The notes: generated by a model not told the origin, from the letters alone. Positions 25,842 through 36,476 are shown, numbered from the stretch's first letter. The stretch: DNA of 64,000 nt from Nodosilinea sp. WJT8-NPBG4 (GCA_019359285.1 JAHHHQ010000049.1:1-64000); one strand, 5' to 3'. Program-made: numbers and translations.

Positions 25842-26119
25842 GAAGCTCTCCTGCGTCTGCAGATAGTAGGGTCGAGTGAGCCAAGCCCGCAGGCGAAGCG
25901 CCCCTGAGCAGGGCAGATGGCCAGACTAGACTTAGCTGAAGGTTTATTACTATTATGTTAACTTTTGTTGGCCGAAAAGTTGGTAGCAAATTGGCCTAAT
26001 CCTCGTTTTGCAGCAGGTTGGGCGTTTATGAGAGAGGTTTCAGGAGTAAGCCGCAGCGGCTAGCAATTTATAAAGCATAAAAGCAGGGCCAAGGCGAAGA
26101 AATACTAGAGTGGGTAAGG

Positions 26120-26788
26120 ATGTTTTACCCCCTTGCTATGGTCACTTCTCCGTCTTCGCCCTTTGCCGCCGCTGTGCCCGTCGATCGCATTTGCTATAAC
26201 GACCAGGGGCTGGTGCCTGCCATTGTGCAAGACCATCTCGACGGCACCGTGCTAATGATGGCCTGGATGAATGCCGAATCGCTCCAGCGCACTTTAGATA
26301 GCGGAGAAACCTGGTTCTGGAGCCGATCGCGTCAAGAATTTTGGCACAAGGGCGCGACCTCGGGCCATGTGCAGAAGGTGCAGGCCATCCGCTACGACTG
26401 TGACAGCGATGCCCTACTGGTCACCGTAGAACAGCTGGGCGACATCGCCTGCCACACCGGAGAGCGCAGCTGCTTTCATCAGGTAGACGACCACAACGTT
26501 GCCCCCCCCGCCGATACGCTGTCTCAGGTGTTTGGAGTCATCTGCGATCGCCGCGACCACCCCAACCCCGCCTCCTACACCTGCAAGCTGCTGGCCGGGG
26601 GCGACAACAAAATTCTCAAAAAAATTGGCGAAGAAGCCGCCGAAGTGGTGATGGCCTGCAAGGATGATGACGCTGATGCGATCGCCGGGGAAGCCGCCGA
26701 CCTGATGTATCACACCCTGGTTGCCCTAGCCCACCACGGGGTTGATATTAAGGACGTGTACCGCAAGCTCCAGGAGCGGAGACGGTGA
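26120..26788 (+). CDS. hisIE: Bifunctional PRA-cyclohydrolase / PRA-ATP pyrophosphatase
   Basis: HisIE catalyses the second and third steps of histidine synthesis. The N-terminal cyclohydrolase (about 15-120) shows [17 protein letters not shown], the DCDSD metal site and the zinc residues in [11 protein letters not shown]. The C-terminal pyrophosphatase (about 130-220) has [23 protein letters not shown] and [13 protein letters not shown]. The fused form is usual in cyanobacteria. The start may be ATG 26120 or ATG 26138; neither has a convincing ribosome site. Confidence 0.94.
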   Translation: MFYPLAMVTSPSSPFAAAVPVDRICYNDQGLVPAIVQDHLDGTVLMMAWMNAESLQRTLDSGETWFWSRSRQEFWHKGATSGHVQKVQAIRYDCDSDALLVTVEQLGDIACHTGERSCFHQVDDHNVAPPADTLSQVFGVICDRRDHPNPASYTCKLLAGGDNKILKKIGEEAAEVVMACKDDDADAIAGEAADLMYHTLVALAHHGVDIKDVYRKLQERRR

Positions 26789-26796
26789 AGAAGGGG

Positions 26797-26881
26797 GAAA
26801 GTTTTGAGTTCTCAGTTTTGAATTTTGAGTTCTCGATGTACCGCTCCAACTCAAAACTTAGAATTCAAAATTCAAAACTTC
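26797..26881. repeat. Intergenic palindromic repeat (copy 2)
   Basis: Contains GAAAGTTTTGAGTTCTCAG and a downstream ACTCAAAACT...ATTCAAAATTCAAAAC arm, closely related to 17671-17755. It fills the space between convergent hisIE and rsmG and may act as a bidirectional terminator. Confidence 0.65.
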
Positions 26882-26882
26882 C

Positions 26883-27617
26883 CTAAACCAACGGCGTCTT
26901 CGACGGGATCCCCGGCAGGCGCGGGAACTTGTCTGGCGTGCGCTCTACCTTGGTGAGAATGACGTTGTGGCGAACGCCCTGGGTGAGAGGTGTGGTCTGC
27001 GATCGCACCTCCAATAGCTTGCCGCCCAGACGCGGCAGGATGGCCGTTAAGCCAGCTTCCTCATCCGCCGACCACTGGCCTCGGTAGAGGATGGCTTGGC
27101 CGCTCAGATTCAGCAGGGGCAGAGCATATTCGGCGCAGGTGTTGACGGGGCCAACGGCCCGCAGCAAAGCCAGGTCATAGGCTTCGCGGTGAGTGGGCTG
27201 GTGGGCCACCTGCTCGGCTCGCTGGGCCAAAAAGCTGACGTTGGCGGGCCCTAGACCCTCACAGACGGTCTCTAGGACGGCAAGCTTTTTGCGGGTGGCA
27301 TCGAGCAGGGCGATCGCCCAGTGAGGAAACACCAGCGCCACCGGCAGGCCTGGGAAGCCGCCCCCGGTGCCAACATCAACCACTTTCAATGGGTCTGCAC
27401 TGGCTCCTTCAGTCAGCCACGGGGCCACACCCTGGAGCGAATCCCACAGATGCTTTTCCCAAAAATCCTCAGGGGTGGTGATGCGGGTCAGGTTGACCTG
27501 CTGGTTGGCCATCAAAATGGCATCGTAGAGCAGCTGGAAATGCTGCTGCTGGCGATCGTTGGGCTGCCAGTGCAAAGTGCTCTGCCAGCGATCGCTGTAG
27601 GAAGGTAACACGTCCAT
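26883..27617 (-). CDS. rsmG: 16S rRNA (guanine-527-N7) methyltransferase RsmG
   Basis: RsmG (GidB) methylates G527 of 16S rRNA with SAM. The 244-residue product has the family's NLTRITTPEDFWEKHLWDSL segment, SAM-binding VVDVGTGGGFPGLPVAL (about 77-93) and conserved DATRKKLAVLE. Length is typical. It is 15 bp downstream of the ABC ATPase gene and probably cotranscribed. Confidence 0.95.
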   Translation of the reverse strand: MDVLPSYSDRWQSTLHWQPNDRQQQHFQLLYDAILMANQQVNLTRITTPEDFWEKHLWDSLQGVAPWLTEGASADPLKVVDVGTGGGFPGLPVALVFPHWAIALLDATRKKLAVLETVCEGLGPANVSFLAQRAEQVAHQPTHREAYDLALLRAVGPVNTCAEYALPLLNLSGQAILYRGQWSADEEAGLTAILPRLGGKLLEVRSQTTPLTQGVRHNVILTKVERTPDKFPRLPGIPSKTPLV

Positions 27618-27632
27618 AAACTCCTAAAGTGC

Positions 27633-28289
27633 CTATCCGGCGGTGGGCGAAAGGGTTGTTGTCGGCACCGCAGCCAAACGGCCGTGATCGAGATGCCAAC
27701 AGCGATCGGCGAGACCGGCCAGCTCGTCGGCATCGTGAGACACCACCAGCAGCGTCCAGTTTTGCTTGAGCTGTTTGAGCAGCGCAATGATTTGCTGACG
27801 CATCGACCAGTCTAGGCCGGCGGTGGGCTCATCTAGCAGCAGCAGATAGGGCTTGCGAATCAGCTGTACGGCCAGAGCCAAACGACGCTGCTGCCCACCA
27901 CTGAGAGCGTGGGGCGCCGCCTTCAGGGAAAGCTGCTCTAATCCCACCGCCCGCAACGCTTGCTCAATCTGGTCACGGGCCATTTCTGGATGGCCCAAGC
28001 GCAGTTCCTCCAGCAGGCTGTGCCCGCAAAAGTGGCGCTCAGGAAATTGAAATACCAGCCCCGCCAGCTGCCGCAGGGCCTCCGGGTCAAGGTCTTGCTG
28101 CCGCCACTGAATCGCGCCCTGGGTAGGCTGGGCAAATCCCGCCATCAGCTCTAGCAGCGTACTCTTGCCCGACCCGCTCGGTCCGTAGACTAGCCCTAGC
28201 TGCTGGGGTGCTAGCTCTAGGGAAATATCCTGCAAAATGGCCCTAGGGCTGGCCGGGGGGTGATAGGTCAGTTGGCGAAGATAGAGCAT
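27633..28289 (-). CDS. ABC transporter ATP-binding protein
   Basis: A single 218-residue nucleotide-binding domain with Walker A GPSGSGKST (about 35-43), a Q-loop in FQFPERHFCG, signature LSGGQQRRLALA, Walker B LLLLDEPTAGLD and H-loop VVSHDADEL. The FPERQ/H-type Q-loop is characteristic of the CbiO/ECF energy-coupling ATPases and of a cyanobacteria/plastid family of uncertain function. No permease gene is next to it. ATG 28289 is preferred; the longer 28322 frame lacks homology. Confidence 0.85.
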   Translation of the reverse strand: MLYLRQLTYHPPASPRAILQDISLELAPQQLGLVYGPSGSGKSTLLELMAGFAQPTQGAIQWRQQDLDPEALRQLAGLVFQFPERHFCGHSLLEELRLGHPEMARDQIEQALRAVGLEQLSLKAAPHALSGGQQRRLALAVQLIRKPYLLLLDEPTAGLDWSMRQQIIALLKQLKQNWTLLVVSHDADELAGLADRCWHLDHGRLAAVPTTTLSPTAG

Positions 28290-28589
28290 TCCACCCGCAC
28301 AGTAAAACAGTAAACAACACAACTAGATTCTGCGAAAACCGGTACAGCCACCATGACGGATAGCCGATACCTTTTCCAGTGTGCCTTAGTGGGTTGCCAT
28401 TGGTAGTGGCCGGGGCCGATTTAACGAGAGCTAGGCCAGTGTAGCTTCTGTAACATTACCGCTGCAAACTCCTAGGTAATTCGCCACAATTGGGCAATCA
28501 GGTATCACGATGGCTGATTGAGCAGGCATCTCTCCCTCCAAGTCATACTGTTCCGTTTTGATGTTCAGGTCGTAAGGGGTAATTTATTC

Positions 28590-29525
28590 ATGGTTTTTCA
28601 CGTTCGCCTGGCTCCACCTCGATTGAGTTCGCGTCTAAAAGCCCTATCTGCTGGTGCTCTCACCACAGCCTTTTTAGTACTTGCTCCCCTGTCCGCCCAG
28701 GCTGGGGATCCGTTTCGCCCCGACGATCCCCACGAGATTGGCGACAAGACTGAGGCCGTTTTTAACGCGCTCTTCTATGAAGGCAACTACACTGCAGCCC
28801 AGTCACTAGTTGAGCAGGCGATCGCAGCTGAGCCCGAGGAGCCAATGAACTACGCGGTTGAGGCAGCGCTTGGCTACCTCAACAAAGATTTAGATAAGCT
28901 GGCCGAACAGGCTCGCCTCACCCAGCAAACGGCCACCGCTCTCAAAGAAACAGACCCCCTGCGTGGCCACCTCTACACCGCTGTGGGCATCTTCATGGAA
29001 GGTGCCCATGTTCTGCAAACGCAGGGGATCGCTCGAGGGACCCCCTCGGCCCTGCGACTGCTACAGCGGGTTTTTAGCGAGCTAGCGGCGGCGGAGCGCC
29101 TCGACGCCAACGACCCAGAACTCAGCTTGCTCAAAGGCTTCATGGATTTGCTGCTAGCGGTCAACCTGCCCTTTGCTAACCCTGATCAGGCGATCGCTCG
29201 ACTGCAAAACGGCAACCCTGCCTATCTGTCCCACCGAGGTGTTGCCATTGGCATGCGCGACCTAGGGCGCTATAACGAAGCGCTTGCCGAGGTCGATAAA
29301 GCGCTAACGGCCGCCCCCAACAATCCTGATTTGATTTATCTTAAGGCTCAGATTTTATTTCTGCAGCAGAAGTATGACGCCAGCCTGCCCCTATACAAGT
29401 CGGCGTTGACCTATGCTGACCAACTGCCAGCCTCGACGGTGCAGCAAATTACGCTTGAGGCCTGCCAGGCTGAGGGCATCGCTGGGGAGGTCTGCGTCGA
29501 GCGATCGCGCAATAGCGCTCGTTAG
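28590..29525 (+). CDS. Exported TPR-repeat protein
   Basis: ATG 28590 follows AAGGGG. The 311-residue product has a Sec signal peptide (basic start, hydrophobic core to ALSAGALTTAFLVLAPLSAQA, cleavage near residue 38), so it acts in the periplasm or thylakoid lumen. The mature part contains tetratricopeptide-like helices (ALFYEGNYTAAQSLVEQAIA; GRYNEALAEVDKALTAAPNN; QQKYDASLPLYKSALTYA). TPR proteins scaffold protein complexes; the partner is unknown. Confidence 0.8.
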   Translation: MVFHVRLAPPRLSSRLKALSAGALTTAFLVLAPLSAQAGDPFRPDDPHEIGDKTEAVFNALFYEGNYTAAQSLVEQAIAAEPEEPMNYAVEAALGYLNKDLDKLAEQARLTQQTATALKETDPLRGHLYTAVGIFMEGAHVLQTQGIARGTPSALRLLQRVFSELAAAERLDANDPELSLLKGFMDLLLAVNLPFANPDQAIARLQNGNPAYLSHRGVAIGMRDLGRYNEALAEVDKALTAAPNNPDLIYLKAQILFLQQKYDASLPLYKSALTYADQLPASTVQQITLEACQAEGIAGEVCVERSRNSAR

Positions 29526-29584
29526 CCCACACTAGTTCAGGCAAGTTAAGCCCTATGCTGAGTAATGCAGTATGGGGCTTAACT

Positions 29585-30037
29585 ATGCAGGTTGAATTTC
29601 GCGAGTGCGACTTCTTTAACCTTTGGATCTGGCTCAAATTTGAAACTGTGCCCTCCTCCATGGAGCAGCAGTACATCGACGAAGTCTTTTCGTCGTGGTT
29701 TTTTCTGGGGAAGCTGGGGGGTTTTAATGCCGAAAACCTTCAAGTGCAGGATACGGGCCTCGATATCAGCTATCTTCCCTACAACGAAGAGCAGCTGAGC
29801 AACAGCATGCTCTCGGTGATGCACAACATGGGCGAAGTCGAGTATGAAGGGCTCTGGGCCCGCTGCTGGCTCGATCTGGGCACCAGTGATGCCCTGGCCA
29901 TCGACGTTTTAATTAACACCCTAGAGCAGTTTAGCCGTGAGTATGTGGTCATCGAGACCTGCTATGTCGGGGGCGAAAACGCCGACTGGCCAATTCCGGG
30001 CAGTGGGCAGCCCGAGTTTGTTGACGAAGACGCCTAG
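29585..30037 (+). CDS. DUF3531 family protein
   Basis: A 150-residue protein that matches the cyanobacteria/plastid DUF3531 family in its start (MQVEFRECDFFNLWIWLKF), its acidic character and length. No enzyme motif. Function unknown. ATG 29585 is preferred to an upstream frame. A strong terminator follows. Confidence 0.8.
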   Translation: MQVEFRECDFFNLWIWLKFETVPSSMEQQYIDEVFSSWFFLGKLGGFNAENLQVQDTGLDISYLPYNEEQLSNSMLSVMHNMGEVEYEGLWARCWLDLGTSDALAIDVLINTLEQFSREYVVIETCYVGGENADWPIPGSGQPEFVDEDA

Positions 30038-30071
30038 CCCGTCCCGCTGACGTTGGCAGCACCTAAGAAAC

Positions 30072-30109
30072 CACAAAGAGGGGATGCCATCAGGCATCCC
30101 CTCTTTGTG
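30072..30109 (+). terminator. Rho-independent terminator
   Basis: CACAAAGAGGGGATGCC and its reverse complement enclose the loop ATCA. It lies between convergent DUF3531 and prs genes and may serve both. Confidence 0.88.
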
Positions 30110-30211
30110 CAAGACCACAGCTGCGATTCGTGCAGCGTAAAGCCTACGGCATACCAGAAACGGGAACCGACTCGAAACGAGTATCCGTTCCGGAATCGCC
30201 CAGTCTAGCCG

Positions 30212-31225
30212 CTAGCGAAACATGCTGCTGACGGAGCTTTCTTCGTGGATGCGCCAGATAGCTTCGCCCAGCAGATTTGCCATCGACAGGACTGTCAACT
30301 GCGGAAACTGCCGTGCGGCCGTCATCGGGATCGTATTGGTAACGATCACTTCTTCAAACAGCCCCGCCGATAGGCGCTCCACCGCCGGGGGAGAAAACAC
30401 CGCATGGGTGGCGCAGGCATAAACCTGACGCGCCCCTTCCTTTTTGAGCAGGCGAGCCCCCTCACAAATGGTGCCAGCGGTATCGATCATGTCGTCGACC
30501 AACACGGCAGTTTTGCCCCGCACGTCGCCCACGACGTTCATCACTTCTGCCACATTGTGTGCCTGGCGACGCTTGTCGATAATAGCCAGAGGGGCGTCGT
30601 TGAGCTTTTTAGCAAAGGCGCGGGCGCGGGCTACCCCGCCCACGTCGGGAGAGACCACCACCAGGTCTTCCAGCTTTTTGCTAGAGATATAGTCGATCAG
30701 CACCGGGGTGCCGTAAACATGGTCGCAGGGAATGTCGAAGTAGCCCTGAATTTGGGCGGAGTGTAGATCGATCGCCAAGATGCGACTGGCTCCGGCCTTG
30801 GTCATCAGGTTGGCCACAAGCTTGGCAGTAATTGACTCGCGCCCGGCTGTTTTGCGATCGGCGCGGGCATAGCCATAGTAAGGAATAACGGCGGTGATCT
30901 GCCGCGCCGACGCCCGCCTACAGGCGTCGATCATAATTAGCAGCTCCATCAGGTGGTCATTCACCGGATAGCAGGTCGGCTGAATCAGGTACACGTCACA
31001 GCCGCGAATCGACTCTTGAATTTGGATGTAAACCTCACCATCGGCAAAGCGCTTGCGCACCATAGGACCGAGGTCTAGCCCTAGGTAGCGAGCCACTTCG
31101 CGCGCCAGGTCAACGTTGGCCGAGCCGGAAAAAAGTTTGAGGCGGTTGTTATCTCCGAAGTGCGACAGCGACGGAGTTTGCATCGGCAAAGTGGCGGAAC
31201 GGATCACATCAGGCCCTCTGAGCAT
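30212..31225 (-). CDS. prs: Ribose-phosphate pyrophosphokinase
   Basis: Prs makes PRPP from ribose 5-phosphate and ATP for nucleotide, His and Trp synthesis. The product (337 residues) shows the ATP loop (RKRFADGEVYIQIQESIRG), the flexible YYGYARADRK loop, DLHSAQIQGYFD and the PRPP-binding motif VLVDDMIDTAGT (about 235-246). Full length. The ~18 residues before the family start are variable; an internal ATG could be used. Confidence 0.95.
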   Translation of the reverse strand: MLRGPDVIRSATLPMQTPSLSHFGDNNRLKLFSGSANVDLAREVARYLGLDLGPMVRKRFADGEVYIQIQESIRGCDVYLIQPTCYPVNDHLMELLIMIDACRRASARQITAVIPYYGYARADRKTAGRESITAKLVANLMTKAGASRILAIDLHSAQIQGYFDIPCDHVYGTPVLIDYISSKKLEDLVVVSPDVGGVARARAFAKKLNDAPLAIIDKRRQAHNVAEVMNVVGDVRGKTAVLVDDMIDTAGTICEGARLLKKEGARQVYACATHAVFSPPAVERLSAGLFEEVIVTNTIPMTAARQFPQLTVLSMANLLGEAIWRIHEESSVSSMFR

Positions 31226-31540
31226 TTCACCTAGGAAATCCTAGCATTCCAACTTCAAAAGCTTTTGAGCAATTATCCTTAAAAACTTCACATAGAAGGT
31301 CACTCTAACGAATGGGCTACCGAGTTTCCACAGGTTGAGCTGCGGTAGCGCCGCGACGGCCCACAGTGTTTGGAACTTGGGCAAAGTGGCAGCGATCGTA
31401 GCGGCTTAGTCGAGGGCGCTTGAGGAGTAATCAGACGAACGCACGGGCGCGGGGCGATCGCCATCGACTTCCCCTACTGTGGAGATGACAGTGGAAGCAC
31501 TGAGCCCTAATTATGGATAACAACCTCACTTCAAAAAGCT
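31226..31540. other. Divergent promoter region
   Basis: 315 bp between divergent prs and the VOC gene. It contains HIP1-like GCGATCG sequences but no gene or clear RNA structure; promoters for both genes must lie here. Confidence 0.4.
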
Positions 31541-31930
31541 ATGCCATTTTGTCGGGGTATTCACCACGTCGCAATTATCTGTAGCGACTATGAACAATCC
31601 AAGTATTTCTACACCAAGGTGCTCGGGTTCGAGGTGTTGTGCGAGACCTATCGAGCCGAGCGTCAATCCCACAAACTCGATTTGCGCCTAGGGGATGGCA
31701 CACAGATTGAGCTGTTTTCCTTTCCCAATCCTCCGTCCCGGCCCTCACGGCCCGAAGCCCAGGGGCTACGACACTTGGCACTGGTGGTAGATGACCTGGA
31801 GGCGGCGATCCAGCATCTCCAGAATTGTCAGGTACCAACAGAGAGTATTCGCCTGGATGAGCTGATCGGCAAGCGCTTTGTCTTCTTCCAGGACCCTGAC
31901 CAGCTGCCTATCGAGCTGTACGAAGGCTAG
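31541..31930 (+). CDS. VOC-family metalloenzyme-like protein (glyoxalase fold)
   Basis: A 129-residue single VOC domain: GIHHVAIICSDYEQSKYFYT (metal His at about residue 8), QIELFSFP (Glu), LRHLALVVDDLEAAI (His) and the closing LPIELYEG (Glu). The four ligand positions are retained. It is closest to the YaeR/GloA2-like group; its substrate is unknown. Confidence 0.85.
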   Translation: MPFCRGIHHVAIICSDYEQSKYFYTKVLGFEVLCETYRAERQSHKLDLRLGDGTQIELFSFPNPPSRPSRPEAQGLRHLALVVDDLEAAIQHLQNCQVPTESIRLDELIGKRFVFFQDPDQLPIELYEG

Positions 31931-31942
31931 GGCAACGTCGGC

Positions 31943-32260
31943 CTAAAACTCGTCAGTTAGCCACTCTGAGGCGCGTTCCCCCAGGGGAAGAGGAATACTG
32001 ACAGCTTTGCCTAGCCGGGGGCGATCGCGGGTTTGGGCAATCCACTGCTGCACGTAGTCCGTCTGGCCCCACTCGTGTAGGTAGAGCACGACCTGACTGA
32101 GATGGGCCAGATACTCCTCCTCACTGAGGGGAAACGACGCCTGCTCTAGGTATCGCCACATCACCTGGAGAAAAATTTTGCCCTGGGTGCGCCGAAACTG
32201 AATATCAAAGGAATAGCCCCATTTGTCTATCAATAACGCTTGCAAATCTGCCCCTGTCAC
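31943..32260 (-). CDS. DUF3067 family protein
   Basis: A 105-residue protein matching DUF3067, a family of cyanobacteria and plants: MTGADLQALLIDKWGYSFDI, KIFLQVMWRYLEQASFPLSE and LGERASEWL. Function unknown. Convergent with the VOC gene, with 12 bp between them. Confidence 0.82.
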   Translation of the reverse strand: MTGADLQALLIDKWGYSFDIQFRRTQGKIFLQVMWRYLEQASFPLSEEEYLAHLSQVVLYLHEWGQTDYVQQWIAQTRDRPRLGKAVSIPLPLGERASEWLTDEF

Positions 32261-32721
32261 GCCCCTACCTCTGCTCTAGCTAACCGTTGCCGCATATACA
32301 TTTCTTTACGATACGCCCTATCGGTCAACCTCCCTTGCGCCGAGGCTTCACTAGTCAAAAATAGACAAATGGCAGAATCAAACAAGGCCTTTGAGCTTCA
32401 AAGCCATTTTTGAGGTCTCAAGATATCTTTTTCTCCCCTTTTCTCGTCTCTGCCTGTTTTTTCGGCGTTTTAGGGATCAAGGCTGTGCGATCGCTCTGGC
32501 CCTTTTACTTTCGGCAGGGATTTTCCGAGAACAGCAAGGTGCAATAATACGATTGGTAAAGCTAAAGGCGTGGTCAGCGACATCGGGACTGCTCCACATT
32601 GGTGCCCCGTAAAGGGTTTGCCGGGCTAGCGTAACGGGTCATGCATCCGCTTGCTGATCCCTGCTCAGCTACCGCCGTTGATAGCTGTTATTCATTTGAA
32701 ACAGGTATACCAGTCTGGATT
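32261..32721. other. Upstream region of petC
   Basis: About 460 bp with a near-palindromic 20-mer at 32384-32403 and a long pyrimidine-rich stretch (32410-32470). It probably carries the petCA promoter and 5' leader. An in-frame extension of petC to 32641 exists but lacks family resemblance. Confidence 0.4.
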
Positions 32722-33264
32722 ATGACTCAAGTTTCTGGAACCTCCGATGTCCCTGATTTGGGGCGCCGCCAATTTATGAACCTGCTGCTGCTGGGGGCCG
32801 CCTCTGGCGCCGTCGGGGGCATGCTCTATCCCGTTATTAAATACTTCATTCCTCCCTCTAGTGGTGGCGGCGGCGGTGGGGTAACCGCCAAAAATGAGCT
32901 GGGCAACGATGTGATTGCCAGCCAGTTTGTGTCGACTCACAACCCCGGCGATCGCGTCCTGGTGCAGGGCCTCAAGGGCGATCCCACCTACCTAGTGATT
33001 CAGGAAAGTGGTTCCCTAGAGAGCTACGGAATTAGCTCTATCTGCACCCACCTGGGCTGTGTAGTACCCTGGAACGCCAGCGAAAACAAGTTCATGTGTC
33101 CGTGCCACGGCTCTCAGTACGACGCCACAGGCAAAGTCGTACGAGGCCCAGCACCGCTGTCTTTGGCCTTGGCTCACGCCGACGTCACTGACGACGACAA
33201 AGTCACTCTCAGCAATTGGACTGAAACCGACTTTCGCACTGGCGACTCGCCCTGGTGGACCTAG
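32722..33264 (+). CDS. petC: Cytochrome b6f Rieske iron-sulphur protein
   Basis: PetC carries electrons from plastoquinol to cytochrome f in the thylakoid b6f complex. The 180-residue protein has a twin-Arg-like start (RRQFMN, 15-20), one membrane anchor (about 20-43), a Gly-rich hinge (48-53) and the cluster-binding CTHLGC (108-113) and CPCHGS (126-131). C108, H110, C126 and H129 are the 2Fe-2S ligands; C113 and C128 form the disulphide. petA follows after 64 bp, the usual petCA operon. Confidence 0.96.
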   Translation: MTQVSGTSDVPDLGRRQFMNLLLLGAASGAVGGMLYPVIKYFIPPSSGGGGGGVTAKNELGNDVIASQFVSTHNPGDRVLVQGLKGDPTYLVIQESGSLESYGISSICTHLGCVVPWNASENKFMCPCHGSQYDATGKVVRGPAPLSLALAHADVTDDDKVTLSNWTETDFRTGDSPWWT

Positions 33265-33328
33265 GCTTTGGCCAACTGCAGCGCCATACCCCGTTGACAT
33301 CACCCCAGTTGACATAACTTTTGAACGC

Positions 33329-34294
33329 ATGAATAGACTCACTTCGTTAATCAACGGCCTGCGCCCCCTCGCCATTACTTGCGCCGCCGTTCTGACGGTG
33401 TTTGCGGGCTGGCTGGCGGTTCCCCAAGCCGCCGAGGCGTATCCCTTCTGGGCCCAAGAAAACTACGCCGTCCCTCGTGAGGCCACCGGCCGGATCGTGT
33501 GCGCCAACTGCCACCTAGCGGCCAAGCCCACCAAGGTAGAAGTGCCCCAGGCCGTTCTACCCGATTCCGTATTTAAGCTCAAGGTTGAAATCCCCTACGA
33601 CCTCGGCACCCAGCAGGTGTTAGGTGACGGTAGTCGGGGCGGTCTCAACGTTGGTGCTGTGGTGGTTCTCCCTGAAGGCTTCAAGATTGCTCCCGCCGAT
33701 CGCATCTCTGAGGAACTCAAGGAAGAAGTTGGCAACACCTACTTCCTGCCCTACAGCGACACCCAGGAAAACATTGTCCTAGTCGGCCCGCTACCCGGCG
33801 AGCAGTATCAGGAAATTGTATTCCCCGTGCTGGCTCCCGACCCCGGTCAAGACAAGTCGGTCGCCTTTGGCAAGTATCAAATTCACGTTGGCGGCAACCG
33901 CGGTCGTGGTCAGGTCTACCCCACCGGTCAGGCTAGCAATAACACCGTTTACAACGCCACCGTGACCGGCACCGTCACAGATGTTGAGCCCCAGGCTGCC
34001 GGTGGCTACCAAGTCACCATTCAGGCAGACGCAGGCAACACCGTGACCGAGACCATTCCCGCGGGTCCTGAGCTACTCGTGGCTGAGGGTGACGTAGTGG
34101 AAGCCGGCAAGCCCCTGACCACAAACCCCAACGTGGGCGGCTTTGGTCAGATGGATGCTGAAATTGTGCTGCAAAGCCCCAACCGCATCAAAGGTTTAGT
34201 GGCCTTCCTGGCAGCGGTTATGCTAACCCAGATTATGCTGGTGCTGAAGAAGAAGCAGGTCGAGAAGGTTCAGGCTGCTGGTATGACCATGTAG
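33329..34294 (+). CDS. petA: Cytochrome f
   Basis: PetA is the c-type cytochrome that passes electrons to plastocyanin or cytochrome c6. In the 321-residue precursor a signal peptide ends at AEA; mature Y38 is the axial haem ligand, CANCH (58-62) binds haem covalently, and a single C-terminal anchor (about 285-305) is followed by a short basic stromal tail. Length is typical. A strong terminator ends the operon. Confidence 0.97.
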   Translation: MNRLTSLINGLRPLAITCAAVLTVFAGWLAVPQAAEAYPFWAQENYAVPREATGRIVCANCHLAAKPTKVEVPQAVLPDSVFKLKVEIPYDLGTQQVLGDGSRGGLNVGAVVVLPEGFKIAPADRISEELKEEVGNTYFLPYSDTQENIVLVGPLPGEQYQEIVFPVLAPDPGQDKSVAFGKYQIHVGGNRGRGQVYPTGQASNNTVYNATVTGTVTDVEPQAAGGYQVTIQADAGNTVTETIPAGPELLVAEGDVVEAGKPLTTNPNVGGFGQMDAEIVLQSPNRIKGLVAFLAAVMLTQIMLVLKKKQVEKVQAAGMTM

Positions 34295-34338
34295 GCCATT
34301 TACAGCCTAGTTGCTAAACTGCATCGAGCTTTTCGACA

Positions 34339-34374
34339 GTAAAAAAGGGACGCCAACTGGCGTCCCTTTTTTAC
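34339..34374 (+). terminator. Rho-independent terminator of petCA
   Basis: GTAAAAAAGGGACGCC pairs with its reverse complement around AACT and ends in a run of six T residues; also A-rich upstream. Confidence 0.92.
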
Positions 34375-34533
34375 GACCTGAATTTAGGCAGACGGCTGTC
34401 GTCAGGAGTCTGTTGGATAAGCTACAATTGTTAAGTATTTTTTCATATTCGAAACTCGTCTTGAGCTTCCTTACGTTTGGCGCTCTGGGGTAGTTTCGTC
34501 GCCCGCTTATTATCGCCAAGGTTTTACACAGTT

Positions 34534-36324
34534 ATGACGCTTCCCATTCGCAACGTTGCAATTATTGCCCACGTTGACCACGGCAAAACCACTCTGGTAG
34601 ATGCCCTGCTAAGGCAGTCCGGCATTTTTCGCGAAGGGGAAGCCGTAATTGACTGCGTGATGGACTCCAACGACCTAGAGCGTGAGCGGGGCATCACCAT
34701 TCTGTCTAAGAATACCGCCGTTCACTACGGTGAGACGTTGATCAACATCATCGACACCCCTGGCCACGCCGACTTTGGTGGCGAGGTGGAGCGGGTGCTG
34801 GGCATGGTTGACGGCTGCATTCTGATTGTAGATGCCAACGAAGGCCCCATGCCCCAAACTCGGTTTGTGCTCAAGAAAGCACTGGAGAAGGGGCTGCGCC
34901 CCATTGTGGTGGTCAACAAGATTGATCGTCCCCAGGCCGATCCCCACGGTTCGGTTGATAAGGTGCTGGATCTATTTATTGAGCTAGGGGCCGACGACGA
35001 TCAGTGTGAGTTCCCCTATCTGTTTGCCTCAGGGATATCGGGCTACGCCAAGACCAAGATCGAAGACGAAGGCACAGACATGAAGCCGATGTTTGAGGCC
35101 ATCCTCGACCATGTGCCGCCTCCGATTGGCGATCCTGAAAAGCCCCTGCAAATTCAGGTGACTACCCTTGACTACTCTGAGTACCTGGGCCGCATTGTGA
35201 TTGGCAAAATTCACAATGGGGTGATCAACGCGGGTCAGCAGGCTGCCCTAATCAAGGAAGACGGCAGCCTAGTGAAGTCTAAAATCTCCAAGCTGCTGGG
35301 TTTTGATGGCCTGCGGCGCATTGAAATAGAATCTGCCTCAGCGGGCCACATTGTGGCGGTGGCGGGCTTTGCCGATGCCAACATCGGTGAAACCATCACC
35401 TGCCCTACCAACCCTAAGGCACTGCCGCTGATCAAGGTTGACGAGCCAACCCTACAGATGACCTTTGTGGTCAACGATTCACCCTTTGCGGGGCAGGAAG
35501 GCACCTTTGTTACTTCACGACAGCTGCGCGATCGCCTCATGCGTGAGCTCGAGACTAACGTAGCGCTGCGGGTCGAGCCAACCGACTCTCCCGATCGCTT
35601 CTCAGTATCAGGCCGGGGTGAGTTGCACTTGGGCATTTTGATTGAGACCATGCGCCGTGAGGGGTATGAGTTTCAAGTGACCCAGCCTCAGGTGATTTAC
35701 CGCGAAGTCAACGGCCAACCCTGTGAACCCTACGAACTACTGATGCTCGATGTGCCAGAAGACGGCGTGGGCGGCTGCATGGAGCGGATTGGCCAGCGCC
35801 GAGGTGAGCTGCAAGATATGCGGATCATGGGCGATGGCCGCGCCACGCTGGAGTTTGTGATTCCAGCCCGGGGCTTAATTGGTTTCCGCGGTGAGTTCAT
35901 GCGTTTGACTCGCGGTGCAGGCATTATGAATCACAGCTTCTCAGACTATCGACCCCTCTGTGGTGAGATTGAGGCGCGCCGCAACGGAGTGCTGATTGCC
36001 TTTGAAGAAGGGGTAGCCACTTTCTACGCTCTCAAAAATGCTGAGGACCGAGGGATATTTTTCATTACCCCTGGTACCAAGGTTTATAAAGGCATGATTG
36101 TCGGCGAACACAACCGCAACCAGGATCTCGACCTCAATATCTGCAAGAGCAAGCAGCTCACCAACCACCGCGCCGCTGGCGGCGACGAACTGGTGCAGCT
36201 GCAAACCCCTGTAGACATGAGCCTGGAGCGCGCCCTAGAGTACATTGGCCCCGACGAGCTAGTGGAAGTTACGCCTGAGTCTATCCGGCTGCGCAAGCTG
36301 TCTAAGAAGCTGGCCAAGCGCTAA
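34534..36324 (+). CDS. typA: Translational GTPase TypA/BipA
   Basis: TypA is a ribosome-binding GTPase of the EF-G family used in stress and ribosome assembly. From ATG 34534 the protein is 596 residues. G1 is AHVDHGKT (12-19), G2 RGITI, G3 DTPGHADF, G4 NKID. EF-G-like domains II, III and V follow, and the specific C-terminal domain contains [12 protein letters not shown]. Upstream in-frame codons to 34477 have no homology. Confidence 0.95.
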   Translation: MTLPIRNVAIIAHVDHGKTTLVDALLRQSGIFREGEAVIDCVMDSNDLERERGITILSKNTAVHYGETLINIIDTPGHADFGGEVERVLGMVDGCILIVDANEGPMPQTRFVLKKALEKGLRPIVVVNKIDRPQADPHGSVDKVLDLFIELGADDDQCEFPYLFASGISGYAKTKIEDEGTDMKPMFEAILDHVPPPIGDPEKPLQIQVTTLDYSEYLGRIVIGKIHNGVINAGQQAALIKEDGSLVKSKISKLLGFDGLRRIEIESASAGHIVAVAGFADANIGETITCPTNPKALPLIKVDEPTLQMTFVVNDSPFAGQEGTFVTSRQLRDRLMRELETNVALRVEPTDSPDRFSVSGRGELHLGILIETMRREGYEFQVTQPQVIYREVNGQPCEPYELLMLDVPEDGVGGCMERIGQRRGELQDMRIMGDGRATLEFVIPARGLIGFRGEFMRLTRGAGIMNHSFSDYRPLCGEIEARRNGVLIAFEEGVATFYALKNAEDRGIFFITPGTKVYKGMIVGEHNRNQDLDLNICKSKQLTNHRAAGGDELVQLQTPVDMSLERALEYIGPDELVEVTPESIRLRKLSKKLAKR

Positions 36325-36414
36325 GTCGGTGTTGCGACAGCTCGCATGGAGCTGCTCAAAAGCTAAGAGAGTTGGACGGATACCTCAGCTGCGCTAAGTC
36401 TTCGCTTAGCCTTG

Positions 36415-36476
36415 CCAAAAGCGTCTACATCTCGCCTGCCTTTTCTGGCAGAGCGCTAGGATGTAGACGCTTTTGG
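36415..36476 (+). terminator. Terminator of typA
   Basis: CCAAAAGCGTCTACATC (36415-36431) pairs with GATGTAGACGCTTTTGG (36460-36476); the loop is 28 bp and a short T-rich tract follows. Confidence 0.75.
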
